This document shows positions 35,657 through 49,745 of a stretch of DNA of 64,000 nucleotides, piece after piece. Made by a program: the position numbers and the translations under genes. Position 1 is the stretch's first letter. Every line of letters starts with the position of its first letter. The notes under the pieces are model-generated. The model saw nothing but the letters and a program-made list of their open reading frames with translations, had not been told where the DNA came from and searched no databases. The stretch lies in contig OX246741.1 in the NCBI GenBank assembly GCA_945910005.1, positions 2,749,946-2,813,945 on the forward strand. Reading direction: 5' to 3'. Source of the stretch: Isoperla grammatica. Taxonomy: Eukaryota > Arthropoda > Insecta > Plecoptera > Perlodidae.

Positions 35657-36725
35657 TCAATCTCCCTTCCTGCTGCAGTAAAACTATCGATCAGTGCGGG
35701 TATTAAAACATCACACTGGTAATTGTATGTCAAACAATACTCAATTGAGCTGGGAAATTGTTTCCATGGAGTATTGATCTCCCCAAGTATTTATACAGAC
35801 AGTGTAGTTAAATTAGCGCTACTGTCCGTCAAACGTCCATGACAGCTTATGAACGTCAGTTTGGATACACTTAGGTTGTTAACTCTGGGGTCGGAAGTAT
35901 CGATTTTAATTCATACAATGAAAATTAAACAAACTTAACAAGAGCTGATGGCATTCAAGCTATTAACGGTTTATTTACTTAGTCCTTTGACGAGGAAATT
36001 AATTTCATTACTGTTGAACCGTCACACAATAAATACATGATAGTAATTATTCAGATGAGTAAATTCAATCATCTTGATTTCAATTTAATTAGAGCGTTCA
36101 ATTTAAAGCACATAATAAGTATTTGTACCAATTCTACTGGATTAAAAAAAGTACTGACAAAAAATTTCTTGAAGTATCTCTTTGTAGTAGAAATGTAGGT
36201 TACTGTTTTATTGAATCGCAACAAAAGCTAAGAGTGGCAGTTAGAGTAGCTAAAAGGAAAACGAATGAATTAAATGAAAACATGCGGATTGTAAACGGTC
36301 CATGCATTAAAGGTGGGATGTAATGTAACGCCTATATAAATCGTAGAAACAAAAACATTGTACTGTGTACTCATTATTATAATTTTTTTAACACTGGCAA
36401 TAGAATAATGTTACTAATAATAACAACCTTTACTGGTCTCTGCAGCCATAGCTGTTGCCGTAAGACACAGAATAACAAACAATTTATATCAACACGAAAA
36501 TAGAAGCAAATTAAAGTTAATACAATCAATATATAAACTAAACAAAAACAAAATTAATAATACAAATGGTGCCTAAAGATGAAAATATAGTACTTTGGTA
36601 CATTGTTAACGATAACTGAACCTTTTTGCTTCTATGAACCGCATAGTTTTCAATAAAAACGTTGTATACTGCCCTACGAGGAAATTGCAAGCCTATATAC
36701 GGCAGCGTTCCTTTAAGGCGTATGC

Positions 36726-36743
36726 CCATATGGATCCATATGG
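36726..36743. repeat. Perfect 18-bp palindrome
   Basis: CCATATGGATCCATATGG is its own reverse complement, built of CCATATGG twice around AT. The CCATATGG core resembles a CArG-box (SRF/MADS) site, but nothing nearby indicates regulation. Confidence 0.85.
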
Positions 36744-36973
36744 ATAACCACATACAAAACATGTGTGTATAAATAAGGGGAATAACTAGGCCTACATGTT
36801 TCAAGATAATATATTATAAAGCGAATGCCAATGAGATTGTTTTATGTTACCAATAATAGGAAGTCGATGAATATGTAGTTTGTACAGTAACGTTATGTAT
36901 GGTGTAACAAGAGATGAAAGTACCGCGTTCGATCTCCGGTCTGGGTAAATTGTTATTACATTTACTATTATTC

Positions 36974-37059
36974 CACATGGTGTACACAGTACACAGCTTG
37001 CACATGGTGTACACAGTATACAGCTTGCACATGGTGTACACAGTACACAGCTTGCACAT
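36974..37059. repeat. 27-bp minisatellite, 3.2 copies
   Basis: Three units beginning CACATGGTGTACACAGTA and ending CACAGCTTG are followed by a partial CACAT. The period is a multiple of three, so several chance frames stay open on both strands, giving nine-residue repeats. One base differs in the second unit. Confidence 0.95.
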
Positions 37060-37841
37060 CTACATTCGTTCATATGCATGTATTCATATTTTGATCTGTA
37101 TTCAGGCGCTCAAATAAAAATAACTTATTATAGCACAGCACAACAGGGAGTAGAATCAACATAAGTCATAACAGTAGAATCAACAAAAGCGTTCATAGAT
37201 AAAGCCCGATCATAGAAGTGGGAGATATATATTTATCAATCATTTATGATGGTATACACTAAACATACAATTCATCTGGCTGAAGCAATTTCTCTACACG
37301 ATGCAAAGCTGAAATAAAATTCAGTAAAAGAAATACTCACGAAAAATGTAATATTGACATAGGGGTGGAGTTTTACCCACCAGAATTGATTTGAATCAAT
37401 CGATAGTGATAAGATTGACGTATTACTTCGGCCCGTCATAGCAACAATTGACACATTTCACACACACGTGTTCATACATCATCGGACATCAGTTTGTTAT
37501 GTTTCAAGCATAATAGACGAACAAGATGTAAAATGATTCCTGTTATTACTATTTTTAGAGACATCATCATTGATTGCTGTGATGATAATATTTCTGAACT
37601 ATCGTTGTCACAGAGGCACAAACTCTTTTGATTTGGACTATACACACACACGTCATGGATGTTTAGATGTATTTGGAGCTAAACTCTTGAAGTTCCCAGT
37701 TATTTGGGGTGTCTCTTTTCCGTTGGTCGAACTATATCTTGTTCTTCGAGGCCTCTCGCGAATTACTTAAATCGTTTGGCTCGAGGGTTCGAGTTTTAGA
37801 CTTTCCTCGTGAACGAACGTACCCACTGCCTCGGTTATAAC

Positions 37842-37865
37842 GAAGAAGAAGAAGAAGAAGAAGAA
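37842..37865. repeat. (GAA)n microsatellite
   Basis: Eight GAA units. About 60 bp upstream lies GAGGGTTCGAGTTTTAGAC, which looks like a Pol III B box, so this could be the tail of another SINE. The head is not convincing. A moderately GC-rich segment follows, without recognisable coding content. Confidence 0.8.
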
Positions 37866-38689
37866 ATAAAGAGAGTTTCCGGGCCGGCTCCGGTTGGTGC
37901 GGCGCCCGGAGCTAACCTAGAGTTGTCTGTCGCTGCCCCGGAATTGCTTTCAATGCGAGGCCGATATCAGCGGTATCGAACAATTCTTGCCAAGAACTGG
38001 GAGCCTATATATATATATACGCACTCGTGTCTGAATGGTTCAACAAACAGTGCAATGTGATCTGCAGGACTCTCATAGTCGTTCTATGCCAACATTGCGC
38101 TTGAGAGAAGCAGAAGACATCTGTCTGATCGCAAGGAAAGGCAGACATATTTCTTTGATCATACAATTGCGATGAAAATATCGTAACGAGGATATCCCGT
38201 ACGCTTATTGAATCACATTGTAAGGAAAATGCATTTTGGCGTAGTTTCATGAAAGTAAATTGAATGCGGTAGCAATGGGGTTTGTGAAACAGGGTTCGTT
38301 ATGATGAGTTGTGAAAGTGTAGTAGAATCACGTGGGCAAAGAGAGTCTTTGCTACCGGACTTGCATTCATAGTTTGAGTAACGTGGTAGACACACACGAA
38401 GTATGTATTAAATAAGACAAAAATATTAAAACGATATCATATTTTTTATTATTTATAACGATTTGATCTAATCAACATGTAGATTATATTAATTAATTTA
38501 CAATACTCTTGTACACGAATGTAATATAGAATATTCATTTATTATTGTTTTTAAAGTTTTAATTTTAGTTAGAAGTAATTTTATCTTTTGTTCACGAAAA
38601 CAAGACAATTATATAAACCACATAACATAAAACGAATATATCAAATTATAACGGCTCCATATTTCGGTCCGGTTTGTTCCTGCAATGCG

Positions 38690-38785
38690 GGCGGACTTCG
38701 TGGAGCGTAACGTGGCCTGGACGATTAACTGCATCGTGCTAGACCGCAGCGGTCCGCGTTCGACTCCCGGCGCCCCTTCCTCACC
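38690..38785 (+). mobile_element. tRNA-like sequence, possible third SINE family
   Basis: A B-box-like GCGTTCGACTCCC is followed by GGCGCC. An A-box-like GTGGCCTGGACG lies about 50 bp before it. The segment is GC-rich and contrasts with its AT-rich flanks. The cloverleaf is not complete by eye, and I see no second copy in this window. Confidence 0.4.
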
Positions 38786-39509
38786 GCACCCACGGTTAGC
38801 GCACGACACGGGTACCTGTCACGCTCGGGACACTAATGGACACTAATATAGACTCCATTTGTATGACACGAGGCTAAAACAACTTCTCAAAAACCTCTTT
38901 AGAGTACAAAAAAACCTACAGAAATTAGAAACTTCTTGCATCGATCATACAGATATAAAAATTTCTGTTTATAAGTATGAGAAACTGAAACTAAAATAAT
39001 GCAGCAACTCACTTGCTGACGATGTCATCCAAAAACCAAATATTCGGCCAAGATTGTGTTGAGTCAATTGTTAAAATTATAGTACACGTAGAAAAATGCT
39101 TTGAATTGAGTGAATATTTATTTATTATTATGCGTGTAGAAAGAAAAATTATATAAACAAACGAGCGTTATTAACATGTCACAGTATACCTATTAAGGTA
39201 ATACCTACCTCGACAAACCTAACTGACCTTTCCTTTGATGTTCAATTTTTATAAAACATCACTACCATCTTCTTTCAATGGTGTTGTGAACCAATAATAA
39301 ACCACTATTTTGCACCGAAATCCATTTACCAAAATCCATTTCTTTCAACATATTATTTCCATATGTTCTTTTATAAAGCTTTTCAATTTTCTCGCCCTTT
39401 TGTTTTGGAAGAGGTTTTAAATTTGATTCCCCTAAATACCTGCTCAACCCTCACTCGTTCCCCGGCCTTCTCTCTGCAGCATCCCTTGTGCACAGATTCG
39501 CCCCGTGAA

Positions 39510-39548
39510 ACTCAGAAAATACCCGGACCGTCCGGGTATTTTCTGAGT
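39510..39548. repeat. Perfect 39-bp palindrome (19-bp arms, 1-nt centre)
   Basis: ACTCAGAAAATACCCGGAC, one C, then its exact reverse complement. There are no mismatches in 19 bp. The arms have a GC-rich core and AT-rich ends. It may be the fused termini of a transposon or a very short foldback. Confidence 0.95.
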
Positions 39549-40420
39549 AATTTATCAGTGTTAATGGTACCATATAGAACAATCCATCATTAATTCTATT
39601 CCACGTGGAAAGTCTTAACCTCAAAACCATTTGATATACGTACGAGAATAATTCTTGTGGTGTATGAAATGTGTTTACTTGTAGATGTGGCAACCGTGTA
39701 CGAGTCAAAATAAAGGACATAGAACGGAGATCAAAATGTGGAGCTCAACGTGTATAGTTAGCTATTATCTTACATAGATATTGTGGCTTTAAATAGACAG
39801 GGAAACACTGACGTAGGGAAGCACTATCTACACAAGGAAGCCGAGTATCTTGGAAAAGTACGTTTAGTCATCGCAGTTACATGTTTTTAGTTGTATCGCA
39901 GATTTTATCAGCAATGATTCAACACGACTCTGGGAGACTATTCGTGAATAATGTGTTTCAACTGCCGAAATGGTAAAACTCGATGAACTGCAAAACGCTC
40001 ACACAATTTTTAGTTTTTTTCTAAAGATTTATTTCAATTTTATCTTTTTTTCACTCACAATATTGTCTTCAGATGTATAACTTCGTTATCAAATCCTTGT
40101 ATCACAATTGAGGTAAACCTTCCCCCGTGACCCCCATCCCTATACTAAAACTCCCGTCCTCGCATGAATTTTCCCCCAATTCCCGAACTGGAAAAACGCT
40201 TATTCATTTCAAAACGATTTCAGTTTATCTTCACACACTCTCAACCGTATACAATAAAATCACATTTCTATATCCACTCAAAATGCATCCAGCTTCCCTC
40301 GCAATAACTTTATTTGTTCACCCCTATAGATGTTTTTCCTTCAACGAACATTTTCCTCGGGAAAACCGGCGTCTCATATTTCCCTTTTAGAAGCGTTGTA
40401 TGCTTGTCGGTGGCAGAACC

Positions 40421-40450
40421 ACCTCCCTCCACCTCCCTCCACCTCCCTCC
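40421..40450. repeat. 10-bp tandem repeat, three copies
   Basis: Three identical ACCTCCCTCC units are followed by a degenerate fourth. The strand is pyrimidine-rich. Confidence 0.9.
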
Positions 40451-41063
40451 ACCGCCACCCAGAACACCTAACACAATTCAATTCCCGCTCCTTTCATGTG
40501 CTCGCATAGCTCTACCCGCCCACGACCAGCTACACGAATACTCCGGTGCATATGCTGTATGCAGTGAGCACATACTCTTATTGCAAGCAATGCTTTTTAC
40601 TCGTTGCTTTACCTCTGTCACAGGTCTGTGATGTGCGGCCGCGCTCCTCTCGGGACATCATGGCATTGACAGAACCGTGTTTTGTGATATCCATCACGGG
40701 GTTTATGTGTGGTACATCTCTAAGTTGTAAATAATGGATAAACAACGTTAGTAGATCTGCACTGACAAATCAATGTCTGTTGTCTGTTGTTTGTTTCCTA
40801 TTAATAATAATATTTAAATTCAAATTCATTGTCTTGGCGATAATAAAAGTTTTAAAATAGTTCAGCTACAAACAGAGTAGGCCTATATGGCTAAAATTAT
40901 AGTTTTTTTTAGAATTAAAATTTAACCAAATTAACAATAACTTTTTAATTGCTTTAACAAGCAATTGAACATCCGTACTGGAAATAGTAACGTTCTAAAA
41001 ACGTGTAAGGTAAACTTCGAAAACATATACATGCTTAAACACGTTATCTTAACTTCAGTTGCA

Positions 41064-41200
41064 TGCCAGTGGTGTTAAGTAAACTCCTAGTCCTACCATT
41101 GGTGTTACGTGGTGTTACTGTAAACTGCCATTGGTGTAACTGTAACTGCTACCATTGGTGTTACAGAAAACTGCTATTTTGGTGTTACTGTAACTGCCAT
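41064..41200. repeat. Degenerate TGGTGTTACTGTAACTGC repeat
   Basis: The phrases CCATTGGTGTTAC and TGTAACTGC or TAAACTGC recur four to five times with irregular spacing of roughly 20-36 bp. It is a decayed minisatellite. Confidence 0.75.
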
Positions 41201-44200
41201 GAAGCTAAACGTTGTATTTCTTCCTCGTTGAGCGACTTTTCCCATGACTCGTTCTATAGACCCACGAATCTACATGCGAAGCATTTCTCTTACAGCATAA
41301 GGATATTTCACGCTAATGCGTTTTAGCTTGACATTCCCAAGGCTTTCCTCTAGTCGAACCCTTCAAGAGTAAAAGAGTCGAAAGCTTCTAAAAGTCTCTC
41401 TAATGTCAAAAAAAATGTCAACTGAAATATTTCTCGGAATATTTAAAAATCCCTTTTGCGTTCTGTCAGTATCCAAGTGAGTATTTTAATATTTATACAG
41501 AATTATGTATGATTCATAACAGAAAACATTGACTTACGCAAAAAGGAAAGTGTAGTATACGTATACTTACTACTTAGTCTGTAATGTTGAAAGCGAAGGA
41601 AATGCATTTTATCGAGAAGAAAAGTTGAGAAAAGTTTCAAACGCCAAGTGACTGCTCATGCGATATGTTTACCATGTTTGCTGCCATTGCAACATGCAAT
41701 AGTTCGCAGACTATTCAATGTACTCATATTAGCGAATGCATTACGAGTGTCCCTCGTTCCACTGCATGAGGAGGACAGGAAATGCATAAGTGCGTTTCAC
41801 TCTATATTACTTACTTCTCGATCAATACAGGCGTATGTTTTGTCTATTATCCAAGACGATACAAATACAAATATTGTATTATATAATATTGTAAATAAGT
41901 ATCCCATGATTTGTAGTCATTTCAATTTATATTAATTGTATTACTATCACAATTTACATTTATTTTTTTAATAGTCAATTATAGAAATTAATGAAAAAGA
42001 GCCCAAGTAATCCTACCTTGGATGTTAATTAGTGGAAGCAAGAATACAATGAAACCAAATACTAAGTTTCAAGTACCACTAAGTATCAAGAGGCATAACA
42101 AACAATATAACCTTTAGCACTACTTTTTGAAGTTTTTTCTGGGGCCGGAGTAGGGTATTGAAAAGTAATGGGACTTATTTTAGATATAAGCATTGAAACC
42201 CTATGCTTTTTAAACACTTTTTAACTTTAGGTGGTGGTGTTCAACTCTAAACTGTGCTAACAATAAACAAAACCACCCCATATGGTGTGTTTCTTCCTTC
42301 ATTTCACACTTTATTTCGTGTGTGCAAGTTTGCATCCCTGGTAAGAGCTAAATAGTTGAGTATGCGACGTGAGCGCACAGGCTCGCCAACTTACGCTCGT
42401 AAACTCTGGATTCAGACACTTCGAATGACGTCATTTCCGCGCATTTGCCGAGCTCGAGTATACAAGAACGCATTTGAAAGCCAATTAGGCTTCGTCTTAG
42501 TGAAACTTTGTCAAATAGAGCATGTTTATTCGAATTTAAAGTAGGGGGATTAAGAGATGTCTTCAGACGTTGTGGAAGCGTCTTCATTTTGTATTTCCCA
42601 CGCCGTTCATACAGAGGTAACGTTTCAATTTTCTGAGACCACGGAGTACGGTTGGAGTAGGCTCTATTTAATTAAAGTTTTGTTTTTATTACGTGTCTTT
42701 ATAATTAAATTTGAAGCTAAACATGAAATCAATTATATACAAAATACAATGTCAAAAATATTGTCCAACTTATGCGAAAATTATTCTAAAGTTCTCGTCT
42801 GGTACGACATAATTTAGTAGCACAGAATTGCTGTGTATTCGTTTCTAATTGTATTTCAGCCGAGAGTTTCACGTTGAATCTTTATGAAGATGTTAAAATG
42901 AATTTCCACTAAGCTGGTTTCATATCCACAGTGAAACGTTGGTATTAAAAGTGTTTTATTATGTCTCCTGTTTCTACGTGGGACTAGAATACAAGCAAGT
43001 ACAACACCGAGCAACTCTATTCAGAGTAAAGATGCAACGTTGCTTTTATCCTCATATAAACGGCCTAATTAACCGTGATCAAGTTACCTATACCGATAAT
43101 GTTCTAGTTACCACTACTGCTTTGCTTGAGGGAATTTCAAATAGATATTAAATTTCCATTAACATAAAACAGATAATATGCTTCATGGATACTTTAAACA
43201 CGTAAATTCTAAGATAACTAAATGAGATAATTTAATATTGAAACACAGGGCAAACTGTATCGCTAACATTACTGGTATAGGTAAAACCATACCCGACCAC
43301 GCGCGTCTAGTATGTTACGTATATACGCTCAGTAAACACCTAAGTAATTTAATATTAAGGGTTCATGCTTACAATCTCCTTCAATATAGCAGTAACCGAA
43401 ACAAATATGAAGTTGATGGCGAATACGCTGTCCAACATGCAAACTATAGCAATTTGAAATAATGTAAAGCGATATTAAGGCACGTCTACAATACTTGAAA
43501 GAAGCAGCTGCAAGGAGTACATTGTGACGTCAGAACGTCAACTCTTGGCTTTGAAACGTAATCCCCCCCCCCCCCCCTGTCCAGACTGCATTAAGGAGTA
43601 ATACATGCGAGGAGGTCACATCAACCAGTCATAAAGCCAAGGGTCAGTACAGGGGTTTATTTGCAGGTAGTAAATATTTCATTACTCATTTCCCCTTCAA
43701 CCCTCATAGAGCGGAATATTTTATATCACCACTAAACACAAAGTGTTATTTCGGTGTTATTTTGTAATTTCACATCGCTTTAATTGTGTGTTTAATATTT
43801 AGCAATGGGCTCCAGGGTGTGGTAACAGCTTTAAGGCTCGTTTTACAACTAGAAATACAACAACAATCTGCAGCTACAACAGTGCTTCGACCTTTCAAGC
43901 TCTGAGAAACTGTTGTACATGACCGTACTACAATTTTCTTTTATGTTGGCACTTCAATAAAAAAATTTGTATTATTTATAACACTTGTTGCTTTGATAGA
44001 TTATTTACACAAATCTAGGATCAGTTTTTGTAAATTCCCCATTGGTTTTTGTCATTTTACTCAATTGCATTACCATAATAATTGTAGCATTTTATTTGAA
44101 TGGTGCAAAATATCATACATTTTTCTCTTATTTCCACCATAATTGTAAAAATATTAATTATTAAAACTTCAGCCATGTATATTAAAATTCCACTTTAGAT

Positions 44201-47200
44201 TTCGTTTATTTAGACATTCTTATTAGTAACGTTAAACACATAATTTAAGTTCACTTGCACTTCAATTCCTACAATAATTGTTTTATTAGTACAAGTAAAC
44301 TGTGCATCATCCGTTTGAAACGTTTTGCAAATAAAATGCTCACTATTTTCTTGCCGATGGCCCAGTAATCTCATACAGTGTTGCCATTATCCTTCGCAAC
44401 TCTGTGACAAGTCTTGTCTCTACCACACAATAGTTCTGCTCCTACATAAAAAGCTCGAAACAGTTGTTTAAGTCGTCGTTTTGTAAAATACTAAGCGAGA
44501 TTCTATTCAATGCATCGGGAGTACAAGAAACTTAAGATCAAACTATTCAAATACTGAATTTAAATACACAATGAAATTCAGAGAGTGAGTTATTCATAAT
44601 CCTACTAACGAATAGTTCTAGTAATATCCATTCAAATCTGTTCGAAACCATTTTGAATACCCTCGTTCGCTGCCAACCAAAAACTAATAAAGTTCGAGGC
44701 CATTGTTATTTTACATGCGGTGCGCAATTGGATGTCCACCTTATGCTGATACTGATAATACATGATTTAGAAATGTGTGATTTACCATTTGAAATATTCA
44801 ACTTTTTCGAACAGTATTCCCTATCGAAATCAATCGAATTTAATACTCGCTTCGTTGGATGCGCGCGAGGCAAAGTTGAAACTGTCTCTCATCAACAATG
44901 TATCCATGTTGCGCTGGCGTAATGCCAACTCACAAACAAACAAACAAACAAACCAACGAGAAAAACAAAAAATCGCACACAAAACAGCTCCATGACAAAA
45001 TGGTGTAATAATGTGGAGAAACAAGTACTAGAAATATTGTTACAAAAGTGGATTCGTTATACGATGAAGTATCGCATATGCGGTTCCGTTGGCCGTAGTT
45101 GAATTATTTTTACGTCCTTGCAAATTTTATCATCAAAACGATAATTTCATATTGCTTGTTATTAAACAACATGAATCGTTACGAGTAAATATAATGAAAT
45201 GTTTACTTTCCGTTGGGTTTTAAACCCACTTCTTGGTAGTTCCTTCCGTTTAATTCTGATTGTTCTGATTACAAAAATGTAAGCTTGTTGCAGGATTTGA
45301 TTTATATTCTGAATTCTGGATGTTTTGTATGTCCAACAAGTGCAAGAAAACATTTTTACTGTTTAATGTTAACTTATTTTATACCCAGTAAGTTTTAGGA
45401 TGTCACAAAAGTGCACGGACATTTGTGAACGATGTAAAAATCCCACTTCTGATAGTTTTGTGTGTGCAAGACCAATTTATAAGTGTTTCGTTCGTTTCGT
45501 TCCATGTTTACCCTGAAAACTATAGAGCATTTGTTTTACAAAACATCCCCAATCAGGGTTTCCAGGTATCCGGTTTAACTAGCCCTGAATATCATCCCTA
45601 GGAAATTATTTTAGGAATCTATTTGATGGAAAATATGTAATAATTGCGTGTTACGTTTTAATGAGCATTTTCCGCTCCTCCACGTTGACCTGAAAGTCAG
45701 CCATGGTACCTGAACCACACCGAGTACATCCTACCTTGATGAGTGGTTACTTTGAGTGCGTCATGGCAGCCGGGGTTTCTTTTAAGTTTTAACCAACAAC
45801 TTGTTGACGAAGTTATAAATAAACCGCAAGCCATCCAGCCATCCAGCCAGGGAGGGAAATGCATCGTGCGCGCATAAGCAGTGAAGCTTGATGACGCGGT
45901 GCTCGCAAAGGCAGTTGCAGCTTTGGCAAATTATTCAAAACACAAGAGAAATTTTCGAAAACTTTCAACAGGCCGGGATGTAGGCAATATAATACTGAAG
46001 GTTGTGAAAAAATCTCTGGTAAAACGTGTCGACTGTTGAGAACAGTCTTTATATATTAAAGTGCCTGATGGAAACAGTATTTGTGCTGGAGAGCAAGCTG
46101 TTGATTTAATCTATGTTTCAGGTACATCTCACCTATCAATACGTTACTTTACATATAATACGTATATGCTCATTCACCAAGAATGAGTACCAATATTAAA
46201 GTGGGCTATTTTTTAAATTTAATTTAGACTTACTCAAAATTGAGGTGTTCGTATCTAAGGTGTAAGACCAGTTCTTGCAGCACTGAATGGGGAGCTTTAC
46301 ACTGGGGTAATTACCTGAAAAGAGAAATGAATACAGGTTAGTAAAAATAGTATACATTCTAGTTTAATATTTAGCACATTTCATATCCATTTTCCAATTC
46401 TAACACAATCTATACTTCGATATTTTACTTTATGGTTATTTCATAACTTCCACATCCCTAACGATCTTAGTCGAACTATGTATAGAAGATTAACAATAAA
46501 TCTTACATTAAGTTACGTTACGTTACAACTAAACTTTCTAGCTCTAGTCTAGATTTACTTGTCAAACTACGTATAACTATTTACATCTTCACGAAGCAAA
46601 AACCAGAAGCAATCTCCAAGTTGCAATTGTGTCTTGTAAATTGTTGGTTAGAAAAGGCCGTGCAAACTTAGCAGCGGTCAAACTGTTGAGAAGTTGTTCG
46701 CAACTCAGTGTTCAGTGCTGCCGCCTGCCGGCAACCAAGGTAGTTGGAAACATACATTCCTCGCCACACCACAACACATAGGTACGATTCCATCATTTGT
46801 ACGTGGACTTAAGAAAAGTATTTTCACCGCAAAGCTATTACCGTTTTTGTTAGTTTGAGTGCTGAAAGTTGTGAATTGAAAAAGTAGATGAGTATGTGAT
46901 GACTCATGTTTTTGGTCAGGCTGTTATTATAGGAAACTGTTCTGTTGTAATAACGGATAACGAAGTTCAGTATCTGCACAAGAGATGTCAAATATCTATT
47001 GTTGTTACGTTTTTTGAATTTATGAAATCTCTACGCAGGATCGTGGCAATTAAAATGTAGTTTTGCTTATATTTAGAGTTTTTTAGTTCCATCCGCGTTT
47101 TTTGCGTTTCGGGTGTACTGTGTATATGTAGTATAATATGATGCTAACTGCCATCGATATTATCATAGAAACTCTGAAGGGTATCATTTATGTTCTTTCA

Positions 47201-49619
47201 TCTACTTTTGTATAATATAATAAGTTAATAACTGCAGAACCCATATTGAACATCTAGTGACTGTTAGTTTTAGCATTTGTTGCTATATGTTTTTCTTTAT
47301 TGATTGCTTGCATACACGCATTTCCCGATGACTGATGAAATAGTAAGTTTTTATAATCTTCTTTGGATAAGCTTTCATTATCTTGATAAAGCTGTAACGT
47401 TGTAAGCTTCATCATCATCATCGCCATGTCTTATTTATATCCAACTGTAAAACTCATTTGTACCGAATGACGTTCGTTTCTGTATCGTATTATTGAGATT
47501 TATACAACGCGTTTTTAGCAAGTCATCCTCTTTTAATCCATGAATGAAATCAGTTTTTGTAATCGCGTTATGTGTCAAAAGAATTGGAACCCCGAGCATT
47601 TCATGATTTGACACACACGCACCGTTTTATAATTGACCAAACATACGATAAATCTGTAACATAATCAGTCTCGATCACAAACTCGGTCGAAACCGCAGTC
47701 GAACATGGACATATCCGGATACACAAATATAATTCAATAGCGTTGGAATCCGTGGGTCTTCCAATAACAAATAACACTTCCGAATTCACGGGGGATTAAT
47801 TCAGAAATGAAGCTAACTCGCAGCTCCATTACAAAGCATAAAACTTTATTAATAATATTGAATCAGATTATTGGTATAACGAATACTGGAAAGCGTATTG
47901 AATTCACGAGATAAATGAATATTGCAACACTTGCCCGTATCGAAGTATTAGATTTTAGGGTTCGCTTAGGGCCTCACTACAATTAAGACCAACCCCTAAC
48001 GAAGGGTTGGAAACCCCTTCTAGCCCTTAAGTAACACGTGCGACTACATCAGTATTTAGTCTATATATACCTAATGTGTGTTCGAGTTTAATTAAAATTT
48101 GCTGCCTCCAACCGTTATTAAAGTGAGCAGCTGTGATCCTCATTAAAAATAATAAATCTCGAAACTCCGGTCCGTAGATATGTTCTGGATTTAATTGTTT
48201 TACTTCAAACTTTGTATAATAAAAAGAGCTTCGGTGTGATGACGTGCAATTTTAAAATTTAACTACAAAACTTCAAATTTACGAGTTGTGAATTAAAACA
48301 AATTACATTTTATCATCGCTTAATCTTGTCTGAGCAATATTTAGCAACCTGATTCAGCTAACTCACAGTTGAATCACCATAATTGACGATAGCGCAAATA
48401 ACTGAGATATGCATATGCATACATTCATTTACGTAAAATAGCACATCTTGTAATTTTTGTATTCAACAATTTTTTAACACAATATTGCTTTTAGTCTTGA
48501 CAGTATTTTTATGTTAAATTAAATATTATGTTTACAGTAGTTCGATCAAATTGATTTAGGGCAGCTTTGATTGAACATCTTCCTTGTTTTATATGATACA
48601 AATTCGCAGTGGAACACGAAATATCTAACTGCCTCTCAAAGTTATCAAGGAAATAGAATTGCAAGGTGTGCAGATTGTAGACACAGAGCAAACACAAATG
48701 TTGAACTGTGTAAAATACAGAGTAACTTGACTCAGCGAAGAAAGAATCAAATGCACACTTACGAGCTCCACAAACGATACTAACAACCAATCAGAATAAT
48801 GTGGAACTCAATTATCTGGTCGTATTTTTATAGCTAGCGCTCAATTTGTATTCCGACTTACATTTCTAAATAATGCAAAGAAATCCCTCCGTTGTTTCCT
48901 GCACAAACGTCGAGCGGAAATATTCCCGAGTATTTTAATTTGCATTCTGAATATTCTGTTGAAGAGTAATCTAAAAAGTCAGTCACCGTGTAAGCTATCT
49001 TCGTTTGGGGAATGGTAATTACAATCGAATTGTTATTAGGACCATTACTCTGCGTTTCCCGCGCAGGAATAAACCATGTTTAGGGGTTGAAATAGTGGCT
49101 GTGTGCAGGAGTGCAATCTACTCTACTACCAAGTGAACGTTGCACTGCATACTTGCGCATATTAAACTGCATTCCGCAACCACCAATTACTAAAACCAAT
49201 ATTGGTGTGACGATGAAAATGCCTACATTTGAATTTATACGGTTTTACACTCTAGGCTGGGAGATTAACAATGATTTGAATGAATGATTGATAATACTTG
49301 GTCGGTATTAATACTGTTTTTGTTTGGATTGTTATAATGACGGGCGCTTTGGGGGTTTAGCCACTTATTGGGGTTGTATTCTCCGTGTTTGAAAATGTAA
49401 ATACGATAACTAAGCTGCAGGTTTTTTAAAAGTGTTTTATTGTACCATGCATTTTTCATAAGGGGACTACCTAATTTATTACCAGACTTTAGCCATATCC
49501 TGTTTTTATGTTTTTTCTATTGCGAGTTTGCATTATTTTCATTTTTATTTTACAATGATACATGTTCGACAGAGCAAAGTACCAGAACACACACCACCTA
49601 GCGGAAGAAAATGTAACTA
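41201..49619. other. Unassigned AT-rich sequence
   Basis: This is the longest stretch without any recognised element except a C15 run at 43563-43577. Frames of up to 95 codons carry no motif. A 17-bp exact repeat of an 11.4 kb sequence is at 44369-44385. Confidence 0.4.
43563..43577 (+). repeat. Poly(C)15 tract
   Basis: Fifteen uninterrupted C residues. Confidence 0.95.
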
Positions 49620-49745
49620 GGAGAGTGGACTAGTTTTGTAAATAAGTGGAATTTACTCCCATGAGTTCTAATACTCGAACCCAGATCTCCCACGGCCGGG
49701 CGAGCAAATATACGTAGGTCACAACCGGTAACTCAAAGCACATGG
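49620..49745 (-). mobile_element. SINE-B copy, tRNA-derived
   Basis: On the minus strand, GTGACCTACGTATATTTGC leads into CGCCCGGCCGTGGGAGATC and a good B box, GGGTTCGAGTAT. It shares the CCCGGC-GTGGGAGA-CTG-GTTC block and the distance to the AT-rich body with the 21.8 kb copy. The body contains TAAATTCCACTTATTTAC. The A box is weak. Confidence 0.55.

Noticed and set aside
37809..38060. 83-codon frame with an acidic Glu run
   Set aside because: The Glu run is the GAA microsatellite and the remainder is not recognisable.
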